In this document: one piece after another, positions 1-7,945 of the stretch
How the letters are laid out: every line of letters begins with the position of its first letter
How positions within the stretch are numbered: position 1 is the stretch's first letter
Source: Candidatus Heimdallarchaeota archaeon
Lineage (GTDB): Archaea; Asgardarchaeota; Heimdallarchaeia; Heimdallarchaeales; Heimdallarchaeaceae
Direction: 5' to 3'
NCBI GenBank assembly: GCA_030603365.1
Contig: JAUVXV010000007.1
Span: 1 to 64,000 of the forward strand
DNA length: 64,000 bases
Position numbers and translations under genes: made by a program
Notes under the pieces: model-generated
Database searches by the model: none
What the model was told of the DNA's origin: nothing
Seen by the model: only the letters and a program-made list of their open reading frames with translations

Positions 1-1
1 T

Positions 2-850
2 GAATGGAGAACTAAATTCATCAAATTAGCAATCAAATCGTATACTGCAGCTCTAAAGAAATATACACTGAAGAACTCACCGCTTCTATTTGCTAAAACT
101 CAGAATGATTTGGGTAACTTCTATTCTTGTTTAGCTGAGATTGGGAATAAAGTTGAAAATTATAAATTTGCAATCGATTCTTATAAGGAAGCATTAAAGG
201 TGTTTTCAGCAGATTTGTTTGTTTTCGAATATAGTCAGGTTAATCATAACCTTGGTTTAGCTTTTCAGACATTGGCTGAATTAGAAGAAAAAGAAGTAAA
301 TAGTAAATTCGCAATATTCTCATACAAAGAAGCAATTAAAGGACGGGATTTAGCTAGTTATCCTTTTGAACATGCAATAACATTAGTAAATCAAGGTGTT
401 GCTTATAAGACTTTATCTGGAATTGAAACGAACGAGTTCTATTCAACATTTGCCATAGATTCTTATAACACTGCACTTAGGACTGGTTCTTTAGATCAAA
501 TGCCTACAGAAAGAGCAATGATTTACAGCAATATTGGAGTAGCTTATAGGTTGCTAGCAGAAACCCAAGAAAAGATATTCAACTGTAAACAAGCATTACT
601 AGTTCTAAATGATGCATTAACAGTTAGAAACCAGGCACAATTTCAATTTGAATATGCCATATCTACAACAATTTTAGGTGACGTTTATGGTGCCCTATCC
701 TTTGAAGAAAACAAAGAAGAGAACAATAATTTTGCTATTTCAGCTTATGATAAAGCAATTAAAATATTCATAAAGAAGCACGAAGCTTTCTATGATAATG
801 TAGTTGAGAGAAAGAAAACTATCATCGAGTTTAGCAAACAAGAGATCTAA
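2..850 (+). CDS. TPR-repeat protein, 5' end cut by the window edge
   Basis: The reading frame is open from base 2 with no start codon that fits a gene beginning, so this is the C-terminal 282 residues of a longer protein. A TTG at 110 is only an internal leucine: the residues before it continue the same repeat. About six helical repeats of roughly 50 residues are visible, each with a block like FAIDSYKEAL or FAIFSYKEAI followed by NLGLAFQTLAE or NIGVAYRLLAE, the Tyr/Ala/Leu pattern of tetratricopeptide repeats. TPR solenoids bind other proteins; no catalytic domain is seen. No signal peptide or membrane segment is visible in this part. Its last 47 bases overlap the frame of the hydrogenase protease that follows, which suggests co-transcription. 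Partner and role are unknown. Confidence 0.8.
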   Translation, partial: EWRTKFIKLAIKSYTAALKKYTLKNSPLLFAKTQNDLGNFYSCLAEIGNKVENYKFAIDSYKEALKVFSADLFVFEYSQVNHNLGLAFQTLAELEEKEVNSKFAIFSYKEAIKGRDLASYPFEHAITLVNQGVAYKTLSGIETNEFYSTFAIDSYNTALRTGSLDQMPTERAMIYSNIGVAYRLLAETQEKIFNCKQALLVLNDALTVRNQAQFQFEYAISTTILGDVYGALSFEENKEENNNFAISAYDKAIKIFIKKHEAFYDNVVERKKTIIEFSKQEI

Positions 851-1304
851 ACTCTCTTTTTTTAAAAATAAAGATACTAATCGTATTGCTTTTTTTTGTT
901 TTGGGAACAGAGATAGAGCAGATGATGCTTTTGGATTACTAATAGCTGATGAACTGGTGAAAGTCGCTCCTCAAAGAGTTTTTTCTGAAGAAATTGAAGA
1001 TATCTCTACTTTCCTTGTTAATAGTGTAGATACTGATAAGTATGATAGCATTGTAATTATTGATGCAGTTGATTATGGAGCTCAACCAGGATCTTTGTTA
1101 ATAACTTCTGACATTTCTAACCATATTAGATCAATTTCTAGTCATGCAATACCTCTCCAACAAATTTATGATTATATCAAATTGAAGAATAAAGATTTCC
1201 TTTTAATTGGAGCTCAAGCAAAATCTGTTGAATTCATGAAAGATCCCTCTCCTGAAATTCTTAAAGCTGTATATGAAGTTCTAGATTTAGTAAAAGGGAT
1301 TTAA
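804..1304 (+). CDS. Hydrogenase maturation protease family protein
   Basis: A 166-residue protein of the HycI/HyaD family, which clips the C-terminal peptide of the NiFe-hydrogenase large subunit after nickel insertion. The sequence shows the family core: FGNRDRADDAFG near residue 33 (GN...DD.G, first acidic nickel ligand), IIDAVDYGAQPG (second acidic ligand), and SSHAIPL (the conserved histidine). The length is typical. The start is uncertain: the only usable codon is TTG at 804, inside the end of the upstream TPR gene, which gives a basic N-terminal stretch of about 25 residues not seen in the family; no ATG lies before the conserved core. No hydrogenase structural gene is present in the window, so the substrate must lie elsewhere. 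The usual DDG.G reads DDAFG here, a mild change. Confidence 0.82.
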   Translation: MRERKLSSSLANKRSKLSFFKNKDTNRIAFFCFGNRDRADDAFGLLIADELVKVAPQRVFSEEIEDISTFLVNSVDTDKYDSIVIIDAVDYGAQPGSLLITSDISNHIRSISSHAIPLQQIYDYIKLKNKDFLLIGAQAKSVEFMKDPSPEILKAVYEVLDLVKGI

Positions 1305-1356
1305 GATTTTAGAAAGTAAAATGATTTTTAAATAACCAAGTATTGTTAATTATACT

Positions 1357-2787
1357 TTGCAAAAACAGAGAAGAACTAGATTCACGGTGATGTTATCTTA
1401 TAGTTCACTCTCAATTTCTGGTGCGATAATTATAAATTTCTTTAATACTAGAATATATAATTTCTATACTGACGAAATAAAACTTAATATTGCTTACATC
1501 CCAATAGTCATGACAATATATGCAATATTTAACGCTTTAAATGACCCTCTTTTTGGGTGGATTTCTGATAAAACTAGAACTAGATTTGGAAGACGCTTTC
1601 CTTACATTCTTTTTGGATTTATACCTTTGACGATAGCATTTGCAGCAATCTGGTTAGTACCTATTTCTTTAGTAGGGGATATTAACCATACCTTCTATTT
1701 TAATTCACAACCAAATCTTCTTACTAGTGTTCTCACTAAATTTACTTTCTTGAATCCCAACCAAACACTTTTACTGATTTCTGTTATAGCTACCCTCTTA
1801 ATCTTTGACACTCTCTATACTATAGTTATACTTAATTGGCACTCACTTTTTCCTGAGAAATTCAAAACAGCAAAGGAAAGAAATATTGTATCAGCTTTAC
1901 GACAAGTAGTTTCAATAATTGGAGTATCAGTTGCAGTTGTTTTTGCGCCTATGTTGTTTGATTATAACAATCTCTTATCTTATAGAAAAGCTATACTTTT
2001 TATCTCAGGTTTTGTATTAGTTGGATTTTTATTATCAATGTATGGATGTAAAGAAGTACCTAACAATACTCAGAAGATAAAGAATACTGAAAGTTACAAG
2101 AAATCATTTCTAGAAGTTTTGAAGAACAAGAATATGATTGTATTTTTGGTGTCATTTTTCCTGGCAAATGTTGCTTATTTGACACTCATGTCCATGATTC
2201 CGTACATGAACAAATGGATACTGAAACAACCAGCAGAATTTGAGAGTTACCTTTATGGAGTAGGTGTATTAGTTGCTGGTCTAGCATTCTTTCTGTGGGT
2301 AAAGGTATCATTAAAAATAGGGACGAAGGCGGTTTTCATTATTAGTTCTGTGGGTTTTTCTTTAGGTCTTTTAATTTTATTATTTGATCTTAGTTTACCA
2401 ATTGCTTTGATAACAATGGGTGTTGTTGGTTTGCCCTTAGCTGGATTGTTACTGATTCCTGAAATACTTCTTTCGGAAGTTATAGATGAAGACTATAAGA
2501 AATTTGGAAAGAGAAGAGAAGGAATGTTTTTTGGTTTTTATGGTTTTTGTGTTCGAATAGCCATTATAGTAGAATCAAGTATTATCGCATTAATTCTGAG
2601 CTTAACAGGATACGATGCAAATGCTTTGGAACAAACAGCTTTAGCGAAAACTGGAATTAAGATACTACTTATTGCAGTTCCTATTGTTTGTTTTATTTTT
2701 GGAGTTATATTGATGCTTTTCTTTTATGATCTTTCTAGGAAGAAACTTGAGAAGGAAAAAGGAAAAAAACTCTCTATATTCTTCTAA
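1357..2787 (+). CDS. MFS transporter, GPH (sugar:cation symporter)-like
   Basis: A 476-residue membrane protein with about 12 hydrophobic segments. The loop motif GWISDKTRTRFGRRFPYI (near residue 67) is the MFS D-(R/K)-x-G-R-R signature as found in the glycoside-pentoside-hexuronide:cation symporter group (MFS_2), and the N-terminus (Y.FYTDE) also fits that group. Substrate cannot be told; sugars or glycosides are usual for the family. The start is a TTG at 1357, with a TATA-like run TTTTTAAAT at 1325-1333 about 28 bases upstream, consistent with a leaderless transcript; an in-frame ATG at 1390 is an alternative but would cut the family's basic N-terminus. It converges with the ECF operon, with only two bases between the coding ends. 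Confidence 0.82.
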   Translation: MQKQRRTRFTVMLSYSSLSISGAIIINFFNTRIYNFYTDEIKLNIAYIPIVMTIYAIFNALNDPLFGWISDKTRTRFGRRFPYILFGFIPLTIAFAAIWLVPISLVGDINHTFYFNSQPNLLTSVLTKFTFLNPNQTLLLISVIATLLIFDTLYTIVILNWHSLFPEKFKTAKERNIVSALRQVVSIIGVSVAVVFAPMLFDYNNLLSYRKAILFISGFVLVGFLLSMYGCKEVPNNTQKIKNTESYKKSFLEVLKNKNMIVFLVSFFLANVAYLTLMSMIPYMNKWILKQPAEFESYLYGVGVLVAGLAFFLWVKVSLKIGTKAVFIISSVGFSLGLLILLFDLSLPIALITMGVVGLPLAGLLLIPEILLSEVIDEDYKKFGKRREGMFFGFYGFCVRIAIIVESSIIALILSLTGYDANALEQTALAKTGIKILLIAVPIVCFIFGVILMLFFYDLSRKKLEKEKGKKLSIFF

Positions 2788-2789
2788 AA

Positions 2790-3533
2790 TCAAATGAAGA
2801 ACCCAGGTAGAGTGAGTATGCCTGATTTATTTAAGTAATAGAAAGTAACAAATAAAGCTATAAATAATGACCAAAACATTATCCTGAACAAATCGTTGAA
2901 GGTAAATACAACTTTCTTATAATGAGTTCTTTTTTGAATTCCAAATCCTTTGAAGTACAGTGATTGTGCTAAAAACTCTGATCTATAGATAATTGAAGCT
3001 ATCAATATTGCTAGGACTCTAGGTAACCACCTGAAGAAACCTCCTTTCATCTCACCTCTAAGTCTCAAGGTTGTGAAAGTGTCTTCTGCATCTCTAGCTA
3101 TCCTTGGAATCATAATCAATGCTAAAGAAGGAATTAAAGCTATCTTAGAATTTATATGTATTTTTTCGAAAAATCTTGTTAAATCGGAAGGATTTGTAAG
3201 AGTAAAAAACAATGAAAATCCTAGTCCACCAATTAGTAATCTAGAAAGAACTCTAAATACAAGCACCCATCCTCCAAAAATATACGTGATTACTCCAAGA
3301 ATTACAAAAGCAGGCAATAGAGCGTATAGAATACTCAAAGCTCCTTTGATGTTTTTGAAAATAATATTCTCTGCTAATACAAAAATGACAATTAAAGCTA
3401 GCACCCAGTTGATATTAACTATCATAAATCCAAACTGAATTAGAATTATTAGAATACCAACTAAGGGATGGATATGCAAGCTCTCAGGTTTGAACATCAA
3501 GCCTTGATAAACTCTTCTCAGCATGAATGACAT
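2790..3533 (-). CDS. ecfT: ECF transporter transmembrane protein EcfT
   Basis: A 247-residue protein of the CbiQ/EcfT family, the scaffold membrane subunit of energy-coupling-factor vitamin and metal importers. It has about five to six membrane segments and, in the long cytoplasmic part, the LRLRGEMKG stretch (residue ~155) and YFKGFG (residue ~195), which correspond to the two ARG-type coupling-helix motifs that dock to the ATPase; the second has Lys instead of Arg. It begins one base after the stop of the ATPase gene, so both are almost certainly translated from one mRNA. It is the last gene of the S-A-T operon running leftward from 6109. The start is an ATG. Confidence 0.9.
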   Translation of the reverse strand: MSFMLRRVYQGLMFKPESLHIHPLVGILIILIQFGFMIVNINWVLALIVIFVLAENIIFKNIKGALSILYALLPAFVILGVITYIFGGWVLVFRVLSRLLIGGLGFSLFFTLTNPSDLTRFFEKIHINSKIALIPSLALIMIPRIARDAEDTFTTLRLRGEMKGGFFRWLPRVLAILIASIIYRSEFLAQSLYFKGFGIQKRTHYKKVVFTFNDLFRIMFWSLFIALFVTFYYLNKSGILTLPGFFI

Positions 3534-5180
3534 TTAGAGTTCCCTCCTTAGATATTCATTCAGTTCCGAAGGGGTAAGAAGATGAGGTAGTTCATATTGA
3601 AATTTTTTTTCTAAAGCTTGAATAAAACGAACAGTTTGATTAGGAATTAGATCAGTCTGATTCTCTAAGGAATAAAGAACCTTTCTAGGAGTATCTTCCA
3701 TGAATATCTTATTATCTCTAAGAACAACCATCCTGTCCAAATGGGGAAAAATCCTGGGATCATTAGATGCAATAATAACAGTCTTACCATTATTTTTTGC
3801 TTCACTTAGTAGCTTTAGAAGAATATCTCGTCCATTCTTATCTAATGCAATCGTTGGTTCATCTAGTAAAACAATATCACTTTCAAATTGGAAAGAATTA
3901 ATTAGTGCAATAAGCCTTCTTTCACCTTCACTCAGATGATACAACTTCTTATCCATTAGAGCAGTTAGTTTCATCTCCTCAAAAACAGCTTGTACTCCAT
4001 CTGCATCCTTCAATTCTCTTTCGAGATCTATTCTAGGTGTTGGTCCAATCAGAAAAAGTTTGGCGTTCTCAGGAATAAGTATAATACTTTTACTCGCACT
4101 TCTTACTGATTTAATCTTGTTATCAAAAATGGAAACCTCTCCAGTATTCGGTTTCAAAATGCCAGAGATGAGCTTGAATAAAGTAGATTTTCCGCTTCCA
4201 TTTATGCCAGTAAGACCAATTATCTGTCCTTTTTGTAGAGTTAAAGAGATATCGTCTAGAATAAGTGGAGTTCTCTTATTATACTTGAATGATAGATTTT
4301 CACATTTCAGAACATGTTTCTCTGAAGAAATTGTCTTGGCACTTGATTGTTCTTGTTTATTGTCTGAATCAAAAATTTTCTTTAGTTCTTCAGACTGATT
4401 CTCAATGGCATCTTCTAAGCTTAGAAATAGACTATCTTGTGTAGGGAATTCAATTGTACTAATTTCAGGTGGATCGATTTTTTCTAATAATTGTACGTGT
4501 TTCTTGGGGTCCCCATCTGCGATGATTTTGCCTTTATCTAGAATGATTAATCTGTCAGCTTTAGATAAAATATAATCTAACCTATGTTCAAAAGCAATAA
4601 CAATATGTCCATTGTCAGCAATATTCCTCAGAAGATTTACCAATTCGATTTCTGTTTTCGGATCTATTCTTGCTATAGGTTCATCAAGAATAAGTATTGA
4701 TGGTGATGAGGCTAAAGCCGATGCAAGAGACACCTTTTGAAGCTCTCCTGAACTTAATTCAGTAATTAAACGATTTCGGAGATGACTTATATTCAACTTC
4801 TCAAGATTGTCGTCAAGAAGAATGTTTATTTTGTTTCGGGAAAAAGCAAGATTTTCAAGTCCAAAAACAACTTCCTCTTCTACAAGTAAAGAAGTTGTGA
4901 AATCACTAGGATATTGAGGTACATAACCTAACTGTTCTATCAATTCTTTTCTTGATAATTCAGAAATGGCTTTATCATTGTATGTGATTGTTCCATAAAT
5001 TTTAGCTTTTTCAAATGCTGGAATTAATCCAAGGAGTATCTTTGCTAAAGTACTTTTACCACTTCCGCTAGGTCCAGCAACAAGAATAAATTCACTAGGT
5101 TTAGCTGAAAAATTAATGGATTTTAGAGCGAATCTTTTAGTTTTTGGATATTTTGCATCAAGATTCTTTACATCTAACAT
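3534..5180 (-). CDS. ECF transporter ATPase, two ABC domains fused (EcfA-EcfA')
   Basis: A 548-residue protein made of two complete ABC ATPase domains, equivalent to EcfA1 and EcfA2 joined in one chain. Domain 1 (residues ~1-235) has Walker A GPSGSGKST, signature LSSGELQKVSLA and Walker B ILILDEP; domain 2 (~290-515) has GINGSGKST, signature LSEGERRLIALI and Walker B IVLLDEP. A linker rich in Ser, Glu and Lys joins them. Each domain keeps its catalytic Glu after Walker B and a switch His or equivalent (AFEHR in domain 1; ASNDPR in domain 2, where Asn/Asp replaces His, so the second site may be weak). It sits between the S-component and EcfT genes in a leftward operon. Such fused ATPases are common in archaeal ECF systems. 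Confidence 0.93.
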   Translation of the reverse strand: MLDVKNLDAKYPKTKRFALKSINFSAKPSEFILVAGPSGSGKSTLAKILLGLIPAFEKAKIYGTITYNDKAISELSRKELIEQLGYVPQYPSDFTTSLLVEEEVVFGLENLAFSRNKINILLDDNLEKLNISHLRNRLITELSSGELQKVSLASALASSPSILILDEPIARIDPKTEIELVNLLRNIADNGHIVIAFEHRLDYILSKADRLIILDKGKIIADGDPKKHVQLLEKIDPPEISTIEFPTQDSLFLSLEDAIENQSEELKKIFDSDNKQEQSSAKTISSEKHVLKCENLSFKYNKRTPLILDDISLTLQKGQIIGLTGINGSGKSTLFKLISGILKPNTGEVSIFDNKIKSVRSASKSIILIPENAKLFLIGPTPRIDLERELKDADGVQAVFEEMKLTALMDKKLYHLSEGERRLIALINSFQFESDIVLLDEPTIALDKNGRDILLKLLSEAKNNGKTVIIASNDPRIFPHLDRMVVLRDNKIFMEDTPRKVLYSLENQTDLIPNQTVRFIQALEKKFQYELPHLLTPSELNEYLRREL

Positions 5181-5212
5181 TGTAATCTCCAGATTAGTTC
5201 AGTCAATCCGCA

Positions 5213-6109
5213 TTATTCAATAAGCTCAGTCTCTTCTTCATCGTCCATATCTTCTTCCTCTTCATCATCTGAATGGATGATTCCAAGTTGTCTCAAATAT
5301 GATACAATTGGAATTGCAATTGCTGCACCGAAGAAAACTTGTGCTATATTAAATGGTATTTCTACAGATGCTCCTCCTGCTCCGACTCCAAGGATAAATG
5401 CTTGGTAAATAAAATAACCAATAATAATTATCAATCCAGCTAACGAGCATGATAAAGCCATTGCCCCCTTCTCTCCGAATTTAATTATGGCTAAAAGCAT
5501 TAATGAACTCAGTATCAGAGCTAAGATAAAAAGTACATAACCCGGAATATGCAAAGCAAAGAATTTGTATGATTCTCTGAGAAGATAATAATTTGGATCT
5601 TGAATTGCCAGGGATAACATAGGTATAGAAAAGTGTGATCCAGATATCCCATATAATGTGGTTTCGATTGTAAAAGTATCAGTAATATATAGTCCTGAGA
5701 AAACCAAAATAAAGGCACACAAAATTCCTACGATAGAAATTTTAATCCATTTCTTAAACTTTTTACTCTTATGAAATAGATAACCTGCTACAAAACCCTC
5801 TGCTGCCTTTAAAACAAATGTAGCAGGTGCATAAATACCATATCCAAGAGCAAGATCAGCTAAAGCTGCTCCTACTCCTCCTGAAATAGCTCCGGTTATA
5901 GGACCTCCTATCAAAGCGGCTAAGTAAATAAAAGCTTCTCCAATATTGAAGAATCCAGAAGAAGATGCAATATTCAGATAGAAAATGGAAGTGGATAGAA
6001 AGACTAACCCGGTGAAAGTTACAATTAAAGCAAGACTTCTAATTGAATTAACTTCTTTAACTAAACGTTCTCTTAATACTATCTCTTCTTGAATTTCCTC
6101 GTTACTCAT
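5213..6109 (-). CDS. ECF transporter substrate-binding S component
   Basis: A 298-residue membrane protein. The stretch FNIGEAFIYLAALIGGP followed by ALADLALGYGIYAPATF and the KAAEGFVAGYL helix (residues ~55-115) match the ECF-type S-component family (PF07155-like): a GD/GE...AALxGP, ADLxxGY, K..EG arrangement. About seven hydrophobic segments can be drawn. The C-terminus is a strongly acidic tail (about 20 Glu/Asp residues), and an acidic N-terminal helix precedes the first segment; both are unusual additions to S components. The vitamin or other substrate cannot be named from sequence. It is the first gene of the S-A-T operon, with 32 bases to the ATPase gene, and has a good TATA box upstream, so this looks like a dedicated (group I) ECF importer. 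Confidence 0.85.
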   Translation of the reverse strand: MSNEEIQEEIVLRERLVKEVNSIRSLALIVTFTGLVFLSTSIFYLNIASSSGFFNIGEAFIYLAALIGGPITGAISGGVGAALADLALGYGIYAPATFVLKAAEGFVAGYLFHKSKKFKKWIKISIVGILCAFILVFSGLYITDTFTIETTLYGISGSHFSIPMLSLAIQDPNYYLLRESYKFFALHIPGYVLFILALILSSLMLLAIIKFGEKGAMALSCSLAGLIIIIGYFIYQAFILGVGAGGASVEIPFNIAQVFFGAAIAIPIVSYLRQLGIIHSDDEEEEDMDDEEETELIE

Positions 6110-6130
6110 TACTATTCAAGTTATAACTTG

Positions 6131-6144
6131 TATATATTAATAAA
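6131..6144 (-). promoter_or_regulatory. TATA box of the ECF operon
   Basis: Read on the minus strand this is TTTATTAATATATA, a close match to the archaeal TATA element. Its centre lies about 28 bases before the ATG at 6109, so transcription would begin at or within a few bases of the start codon, giving a leaderless mRNA. No riboswitch-like leader fits in the space, so control of the transporter by a leader RNA is unlikely. Confidence 0.55.
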
Positions 6145-6250
6145 ACTCTTTTGGTTTTGAGATAAGCTAAAAAAACACATTTCTTATACAACAGAGTTTA
6201 CTTTAGTTTTCTAAAGCACAAATTATTCATAGTATCACTTATTTTTTCTT

Positions 6251-6610
6251 ATGAGTCAAATGAAAGGCAAAAACCTTCTCTTCGGATTCAGTGTTTTAAT
6301 GGTATTTCTATTAGCATCACAATTCACTAATGCCACACAAATGACATTACCTGAAGTAACAATAGCAACTGAGACCCCCATTATGCACATATTTGAATGT
6401 ATAGAACAATTCCAATATCGCTACTTGAATCTTACTTCTAATCATGAATGGCTATTCAATTGTTCATGTAATAGCGATGTTGATTGCAATTGCATAAATG
6501 ATGGCAATACAGAATGCGATCAACTAAGAGATAGAATTCAAGAACGTCTCCAAGAATGTGAAGATGCAATAATGCAAATGATACTTAATTGCTTTAGACA
6601 TAATGAATAG
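6251..6610 (+). CDS. Small secreted cysteine-rich protein
   Basis: A 119-residue protein I do not recognise. Residues ~7-29 form a typical signal peptide (basic start, then LLFGFSVLMVFLLAS and a cleavage-like ATQ). The mature part is about 90 residues with eight cysteines: FEC, FNCSC, DCNC, TEC, LQEC and LNC. Two N-glycosylation sequons (NLT, NCS) are present. The even number of cysteines in a short exported protein suggests a disulfide-stabilised fold or a metal or cluster site. The C-terminal half is helical in character (LRDRIQERLQECEDAIMQMIL). It stands alone between the divergent ECF operon and a glycosyltransferase gene, and its stop codon lies in a terminator hairpin, so it is probably its own transcript. 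Confidence 0.7.
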   Translation: MSQMKGKNLLFGFSVLMVFLLASQFTNATQMTLPEVTIATETPIMHIFECIEQFQYRYLNLTSNHEWLFNCSCNSDVDCNCINDGNTECDQLRDRIQERLQECEDAIMQMILNCFRHNE

Positions 6611-6631
6611 ATATTCTATTCATCTTTTTTT
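6603..6631 (+). terminator. Hairpin plus T-run terminator
   Basis: A perfect 9-base inverted repeat (ATGAATAGA, three-base loop, TCTATTCAT) is followed at once by a run of T (6625-6631). The hairpin overlaps the stop codon of the small secreted protein. It would end the transcript of that gene before the glycosyltransferase at 6663. Confidence 0.6.
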
Positions 6632-6662
6632 ATTTTGAAATTGCATTCCTTTTGCTACTAAA

Positions 6663-7937
6663 ATGCCAAATGCTTTTAAGCATGAACAAACAAAGAGCTA
6701 TTGTGAAAATAAAAAAAAACACATCATAATTCTTGGTGTTTTTCTTCTTTATCTATTTCTTACTTTATTCACTAAAATTACTAGAGATTACTTTTGGGAT
6801 TTTTTGATAATGTGGTATGCAGGTTTGTATATAACTAAGGGAATACCCCTCTATGAACAAGATCATCAAAAATTAATCGACGGTGAAATGTATGCTTTTC
6901 CCTATCATCTACCCATTTTCATATACTTTCTGGCATTCTTAATTTGGTTATTTGGTGAGAGTTTTATTGCAGTGAGATTAAGTTTTATTGTTTTTGCTTT
7001 TTGTAATGCATTTCTTCTAGAACACATTTTTAAACATAATAAATCTCTAAGATTCAAAAATAGAAAGATATTGGATTATGTCAGTGTCATTTTTCTTCTA
7101 AATCCATTTACTCTTTTAAGTACGATTTTTGGATTATTTGATAATGTTCCTTTGATGTATCTCTTAATTGCAATAGTATTTATTCAAAAAATAGAAAAAG
7201 AAAATAGATACAAAAACTATATTTTCAGTCTAATATCGGGATTAGCAATCGGAATAGGTTTCTTAACCAAAGTTTTTCCAATAATATTTGTTCCCATAGG
7301 AGTGTTATGGTTATTATATAAGAAACGATATGTAGAAGCAGGTATATTCACTTTTAGTTTCTTAGGAATAGCAGGAGCGATAACTGGTTATTTATTCATT
7401 ACATATCCAAGATTCAAGTATCTAGGTTTTGGATGGCAAATTGATAGAGGGGCTCTATCATTTAGTGTATATTACTATTTGTTTGATTTAGATTTTCTAC
7501 CGGATTTAATTATCATTTCATTAGGATTTCTTTTGATTTCAGCATTCTTCATTTATAGATTATTCAAACATAAACATGTAGAATATTGGAGTTTAAGTGG
7601 TTTTTACATTCTAATCTTTATCTTATTATATCGAGTGTATTATCCTCATTATTTGATCTGGATTCTTCCTTTTCTAACCTATGTAGGATTTAAATTGTAT
7701 GATTCAAAAGAAATAAGATATCTCCTAATTTTCGTAGGAATTTTTTGTTTACAAATAATAGCAAATGGAATATATTTGCTAAACGATTTTGAAATGTGGA
7801 TTCTTCCAAATGCAGTTATGATCATAGCTTCAATTATTAATTTCTTATGTATTCTCGGATATGGTTTTTACATGTTAAGATACTCTTTGAATTCAGAAAT
7901 TGAAACAAATAAAATCAACACTCTATACTCTATATGA
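6663..7937 (+). CDS. Multi-TM GT-C type glycosyltransferase-like protein
   Basis: A 424-residue protein with about 10 to 11 membrane segments and little else outside the membrane. The first large outer loop holds RDYFWDFLIMWYAGLYITKGIPLY (given in parts: RDYFWDF, then YAGLYITKGIPLY), the usual place for the catalytic Asp of polyprenyl-phosphate-dependent GT-C enzymes (GT39/GT87/DUF2029-like), followed by YHLPIFIYFLA. LSGLAIGIGFLTKVFP-like segments (here SGLAIGIGFLTKVFPIIF) are also typical of these mannosyl or hexosyl transferases. It probably moves a sugar from a lipid carrier onto a surface lipid or protein; donor and acceptor are unknown. Many predicted surface proteins of this window carry N-glycosylation sequons, which fits a role in surface glycosylation, but that link is inference. 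Confidence 0.68.
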   Translation: MPNAFKHEQTKSYCENKKKHIIILGVFLLYLFLTLFTKITRDYFWDFLIMWYAGLYITKGIPLYEQDHQKLIDGEMYAFPYHLPIFIYFLAFLIWLFGESFIAVRLSFIVFAFCNAFLLEHIFKHNKSLRFKNRKILDYVSVIFLLNPFTLLSTIFGLFDNVPLMYLLIAIVFIQKIEKENRYKNYIFSLISGLAIGIGFLTKVFPIIFVPIGVLWLLYKKRYVEAGIFTFSFLGIAGAITGYLFITYPRFKYLGFGWQIDRGALSFSVYYYLFDLDFLPDLIIISLGFLLISAFFIYRLFKHKHVEYWSLSGFYILIFILLYRVYYPHYLIWILPFLTYVGFKLYDSKEIRYLLIFVGIFCLQIIANGIYLLNDFEMWILPNAVMIIASIINFLCILGYGFYMLRYSLNSEIETNKINTLYSI

Positions 7938-7945
7938 ACTAAGAA

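Noticed and set aside
3073..3438. Plus-strand frame of 121 codons inside the EcfT gene
   Set aside because: It is the antisense shadow of a strongly supported membrane-protein gene.
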